A DNA stretch of 7,962 nt from an uncultured Clostridia bacterium (GTDB taxonomy: Bacteria; Bacillota; Clostridia; Christensenellales; CAG-138). Position numbers and translations under genes: made by a program. The stretch lies in assembly GCA_937894955.1 (NCBI GenBank), contig CALAXO010000045.1, positions 1-7,962 of the forward strand, read 5' to 3'. The first letter of the stretch is position 1. Each line of letters starts with the position of its first letter. Below, piece after piece: positions 6,689 to 7,962 of this stretch. Under the pieces are notes generated by a model, which saw only the letters and a list, made by a program, of their open reading frames with translations, was not told the DNA's origin and made no database searches.

Positions 6689-6717
6689 ATTATACCGCCC
6701 GAAATATACGGTGTCAA
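6689..6717 (-). promoter_or_regulatory. Consensus sigma-A promoter, leftward, for the candidate sRNA
   Basis: On the minus strand TTGACA (6717-6712) and TATAAT (6694-6689) are separated by exactly 17 bp. The start is expected near 6680-6682. The sequence after the -10 box, ACAATTGTA, shares CAATTGTA at the same distance with the consensus promoter at 112-140. Confidence 0.75.
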
Positions 6718-6993
6718 CACAAAACAAAGCACTTTCGGTACATAAAACAGTACAGTTTCTGCAAATAAATGTAATATAAACAATAACCGAAGTTTTGCAT
6801 CGTAAAAAATGCGTTCGATGCCGAAACATTGTCCGGGGACGGCACTGCATAAGAAATATGGTACGCTTGGAGTGAAACAGCATATCGGCAGGCGGCGGAA
6901 GCCGAAAACGGACATGCTCCGCATTGTGAACGGCTTCACTGTCGATTTGTGCAAAATAAGCAAATTTTTTTTGAGTTTTTTTGAAAAAAGGGG
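6718..6993. other. Intergenic stretch with several inverted repeats
   Basis: No credible gene is present, and short open frames here lack ribosome sites. Inverted repeats cluster in the right part: GCATCG/CGATGC (6797-6802, 6816-6821; extendable by GTTT/AAAC), CGGC-GGAA-GCCG with a GNRA loop (6893-6904), CGGA/TCCG (6909-6912, 6918-6921), and AGTGAA/TTCACT (6871-6876, 6935-6940), which could close the two small hairpins. ATTTG/CAAAT (6945-6949, 6961-6965) followed by T8 could be a weak rightward terminator. This may be a structured RNA or simply spacer. I found no good rightward promoter for it. Confidence 0.35.
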
Positions 6994-7022
6994 TTGACAA
7001 ATTCCGAGTGCGGTTGTATGAT
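6994..7022 (+). promoter_or_regulatory. Promoter of the feoAAB operon
   Basis: TTGACA (6994-6999) and TATGAT (7017-7022) are 17 bp apart, preceded by A/T-rich tracts (6965-6989) that could act as an UP element. The start near 7029 gives a leader of about 117 nt that contains the three TTAGC dyads. Confidence 0.78.
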
Positions 7023-7031
7023 ATGTCTCGG

Positions 7032-7045
7032 TTAGCGAGAGCTAA
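7032..7045 (+). repeat. TTAGC-N4-GCTAA dyad, copy 1
   Basis: TTAGC-GAGA-GCTAA lies 10 bp after the -10 box, at the predicted transcription start. As DNA it is a likely operator. As RNA it would be a 5-bp hairpin with a GNRA loop. The iron operon context and the TTAG/CTAA half-sites suggest a DtxR/IdeR-type metal repressor, which is inference. Confidence 0.6.
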
Positions 7046-7065
7046 TTATTTTTAGACGAATCGAG

Positions 7066-7079
7066 TTAGCAAGAGCTAA
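7066..7079 (+). repeat. TTAGC-N4-GCTAA dyad, copy 2
   Basis: TTAGC-AAGA-GCTAA begins 34 bp after copy 1. A T7 run follows immediately, so in RNA it would resemble a miniature attenuator, although the stem is weak. Confidence 0.6.
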
Positions 7080-7096
7080 TTTTTTTGAACAGAAAG

Positions 7097-7110
7097 CTAG
7101 CAAAAGCTAA
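7097..7110 (+). repeat. TTAGC-N4-GCTAA dyad, copy 3 (one mismatch)
   Basis: CTAGC-AAAA-GCTAA begins 31 bp after copy 2, with the first base changed from T to C. It ends 22 bp before the ribosome site of feoA1 (AAGGAG, 7133-7138). Confidence 0.55.
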
Positions 7111-7145
7111 TTTGAAATTCGTGTTATTGAGCAAGGAGTAATGAT

Positions 7146-7358
7146 ATGATGCCGTTAATGTTGGCCGGAATCGGCGAGGAGAACACGATAAAGAAGATCG
7201 GCGGCAGTCCGGAGATTAAAAAACATCTTGAGGATCTCGGCTTTGTTGTCGGCGGAAGCGTTACGATCGTGAATGCGCTCGGCGGAAACGTTATTGTGAA
7301 CGTCAAAGAGTCGCGTGTTGCTATAAGCGAAGAAATGGCGCGCCGCATAATGGTCTGA
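7146..7358 (+). CDS. feoA: FeoA family protein, first copy
   Basis: FeoA is a small SH3-like cytosolic protein needed for FeoB-dependent Fe2+ uptake, thought to bind FeoB or modulate its activity. The 70-residue product has the usual length and the pattern KKHLEDLGFVVGGSVTIVN (25-43), GNVIVNVKESRVAIS (47-61), ending EEMARRIMV. AAGGAG (7133-7138) is 7 nt from ATG 7146, and a second ATG follows directly at 7149. An out-of-frame ATG at 7141 opens only ATG ATA TGA, overlapping the start. It is the first gene of the operon, 102 bp before the second feoA. The two copies are clearly divergent, so this is an old duplication with probably distinct roles. Confidence 0.9.
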   Translation: MMPLMLAGIGEENTIKKIGGSPEIKKHLEDLGFVVGGSVTIVNALGGNVIVNVKESRVAISEEMARRIMV

Positions 7359-7365
7359 TACGGAA

Positions 7366-7387
7366 AAACCGCAACCTTTTGCGGTTT
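7366..7387 (+). other. Intercistronic hairpin between the feoA copies
   Basis: AAACCGCAA (7366-7374) and TTGCGGTTT (7379-7387) form a perfect 9-bp stem with a CCTT loop, 8 bp after the feoA1 stop. No U tract follows (GCAAACGG), so full termination is unlikely. Protection of the upstream mRNA end or processing is more plausible. Confidence 0.5.
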
Positions 7388-7460
7388 GCAAACGGCAATG
7401 CTGCGAATGTGAATGAAAAATTAAAGATAAATTATAATAATAAAGTCGGGAGGAATAATC

Positions 7461-7682
7461 ATGAATACACTCAGACAGGCAAAAATCGGAGACACCGTAA
7501 AGGTTGTAAAGCTGCACGGTGAGGGCGCTGTAAAACGCCGCATCATGGACATGGGCATCACCAAGGGCGTTGAGGTCTATGTTCGCAAGGTGGCACCGCT
7601 GGGCGATCCCATTGAAGTCACGGTGCGCGGCTATGAGCTTTCGCTCCGCAAGGCGGACGCTGAAATGATCGAAATCGAATAA
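7461..7682 (+). CDS. feoA: FeoA family protein, second copy
   Basis: The 73-residue product is a textbook FeoA: MNTLRQAKIGDTVKVVKL at the start, KRRIMDMGITKGVEVYVRKV (25-44), and the signature APLGDPIEVTVRGYELSLR (45-63), then KADAEMIEIE. This is the SH3-like fold that works with FeoB at the cytosolic face of the membrane. GGGAGGA (7448-7454) lies 6 nt before ATG 7461. A TATAAT sits at 7433-7438 without a clear -35 box, so an internal promoter is possible but weak. It is followed by feoB after 141 bp, a wide gap for an operon, holding a GNRA hairpin and the fourth TTAGC dyad. Confidence 0.95.
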   Translation: MNTLRQAKIGDTVKVVKLHGEGAVKRRIMDMGITKGVEVYVRKVAPLGDPIEVTVRGYELSLRKADAEMIEIE

Positions 7683-7695
7683 AACGGAAAACATG

Positions 7696-7709
7696 CGGGG
7701 GAAACCCCG
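7696..7709 (+). other. GNRA hairpin between feoA2 and feoB
   Basis: CGGGG (7696-7700) and CCCCG (7705-7709) close a GAAA tetraloop, a very stable small hairpin 13 bp after the feoA2 stop. No U tract follows. It may stabilise or delimit the feoA part of the transcript. Confidence 0.5.
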
Positions 7710-7728
7710 TATTGTTCGGAACAAAAGG

Positions 7729-7742
7729 TTAGCCAAAGCTAA
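7729..7742 (+). repeat. TTAGC-N4-GCTAA dyad, copy 4, before feoB
   Basis: TTAGC-CAAA-GCTAA has one more pairing base on each side (G7728, C7743), so it has the longest arms, 6 bp. It lies about 80 bp before the feoB start, with no clear promoter beside it. An isolated copy here argues that the element does something beyond blocking the main promoter. Confidence 0.6.
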
Positions 7743-7823
7743 CAATGCTTCATCGAAAGGTGCATTTCGGCTTTCGGCAGCAGAACGGAAAAATATAACC
7801 GTATGACGGATAAGGAGGATAAA

Positions 7824-7962
7824 ATGAATTTGAGAATCGCCCTTGCGGGCAACCCCAACAGCGGTAAAACAACGCTGTTCAATGCATTGACCGGCTCGAA
7901 TCAGTTCGTCGGCAACTGGCCGGGCGTCACGGTTGAAAAAAAGGAAGGTAAACTTAAAAAGC
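7824..7962 (+). CDS. feoB: FeoB ferrous iron transporter, N-terminal fragment
   Basis: Only the first 46 codons are in the window, and the gene continues past the right edge. FeoB is a membrane Fe2+ transporter with an N-terminal G-protein domain. The visible part has the G1/P-loop GNPNSGKTTLFN (9-20) and the FeoB-typical G2 stretch NQFVGNWPGVTVEKKEG (26-42). ATG 7824 is chosen because AAGGAGG (7812-7818) precedes it by 5 nt. An in-frame ATG at 7803 would add seven residues but has no ribosome site of its own. Its position after two feoA genes matches clostridial feoAAB operons. Confidence 0.96.
   Translation, partial: MNLRIALAGNPNSGKTTLFNALTGSNQFVGNWPGVTVEKKEGKLKK

Noticed and set aside
6809..6997. 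Plus-strand open frame of 62 codons before the feo promoter
   Set aside because: There is no ribosome site before the ATG, its end runs through poly-T and the -35 box of the feo promoter, and it shows no recognisable motif.
6326..7000. Minus-strand open frame of 224 codons
   Set aside because: It passes through the aspS 3' end, a terminator and a promoter, and has no start signals.
6994..7145. Fur box at the feo promoter
   Set aside because: No stretch resembling the GATAAT-type Fur consensus was seen. The TTAGC dyads are a different motif.
7032..7742. CRISPR-like array from the four TTAGC repeats
   Set aside because: Repeats are 14 bp with 17-20 bp gaps, the fourth is over 600 bp away beyond two genes, and no cas genes are present.

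Overview
The window looks like part of the chromosome of a Gram-positive anaerobe of the class Clostridia, most likely a Ruminococcus/Oscillospirales-type gut or rumen bacterium. This is inferred from gene content: a secreted CotH-like protein ending in a type I dockerin, a DegV protein, a DUF1836 regulator, an archaeal-type aspartyl-tRNA synthetase, and a feoA-feoA-feoB ferrous iron operon. Strong Shine-Dalgarno sites, sigma-A promoters with 16-17 bp spacers and intrinsic terminators fit as well. No phage, transposon, CRISPR array, tRNA or rRNA was found.

Layout. Positions 1-449 hold the promoter, possible operators and leader of a gene that runs leftward out of the window, then the terminator of the next gene. 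Positions 450-2666 (minus) encode a 738-residue exported CotH-kinase-like protein with a dockerin, and its promoter lies at 2726-2754. A perfect 14-bp terminator hairpin (2939-2977) separates it from degV (3025-3915, minus). degV and a DUF1836 gene (4166-4861, plus) are transcribed divergently from a shared 250-bp region with one sigma-A-type promoter each. The DUF1836 gene ends at a strong terminator (4904-4942). A GAD-less, archaeal/eukaryotic-type aspS follows as a single-gene unit (5133-6467, terminator 6543-6573).

From 6574 to 7145 no protein gene is credible. This stretch holds a consensus leftward promoter (6689-6717) that fires into about 80 nt ending in a terminator-like hairpin, so it is a candidate small RNA. 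Next comes a 190-nt stretch rich in inverted repeats, and then the feo promoter (6994-7022). The feo leader carries three copies of the dyad TTAGC-N4-GCTAA at roughly three-turn spacing, and a fourth copy sits just before feoB. The operon runs feoA1, feoA2, feoB, with hairpins in both intergenic gaps, and feoB is cut by the window edge after 46 codons.

How the genes relate. The only clear functional unit is feoAAB, in which FeoB is the Fe2+ transporter and the FeoA proteins are small cytosolic partners. The other genes are independent transcription units. The most distinctive content is non-coding: the candidate sRNA, the repeated TTAGC dyads of the feo operon, and a trio of TTGT-N2-ACAA sites around a consensus promoter at the left edge.
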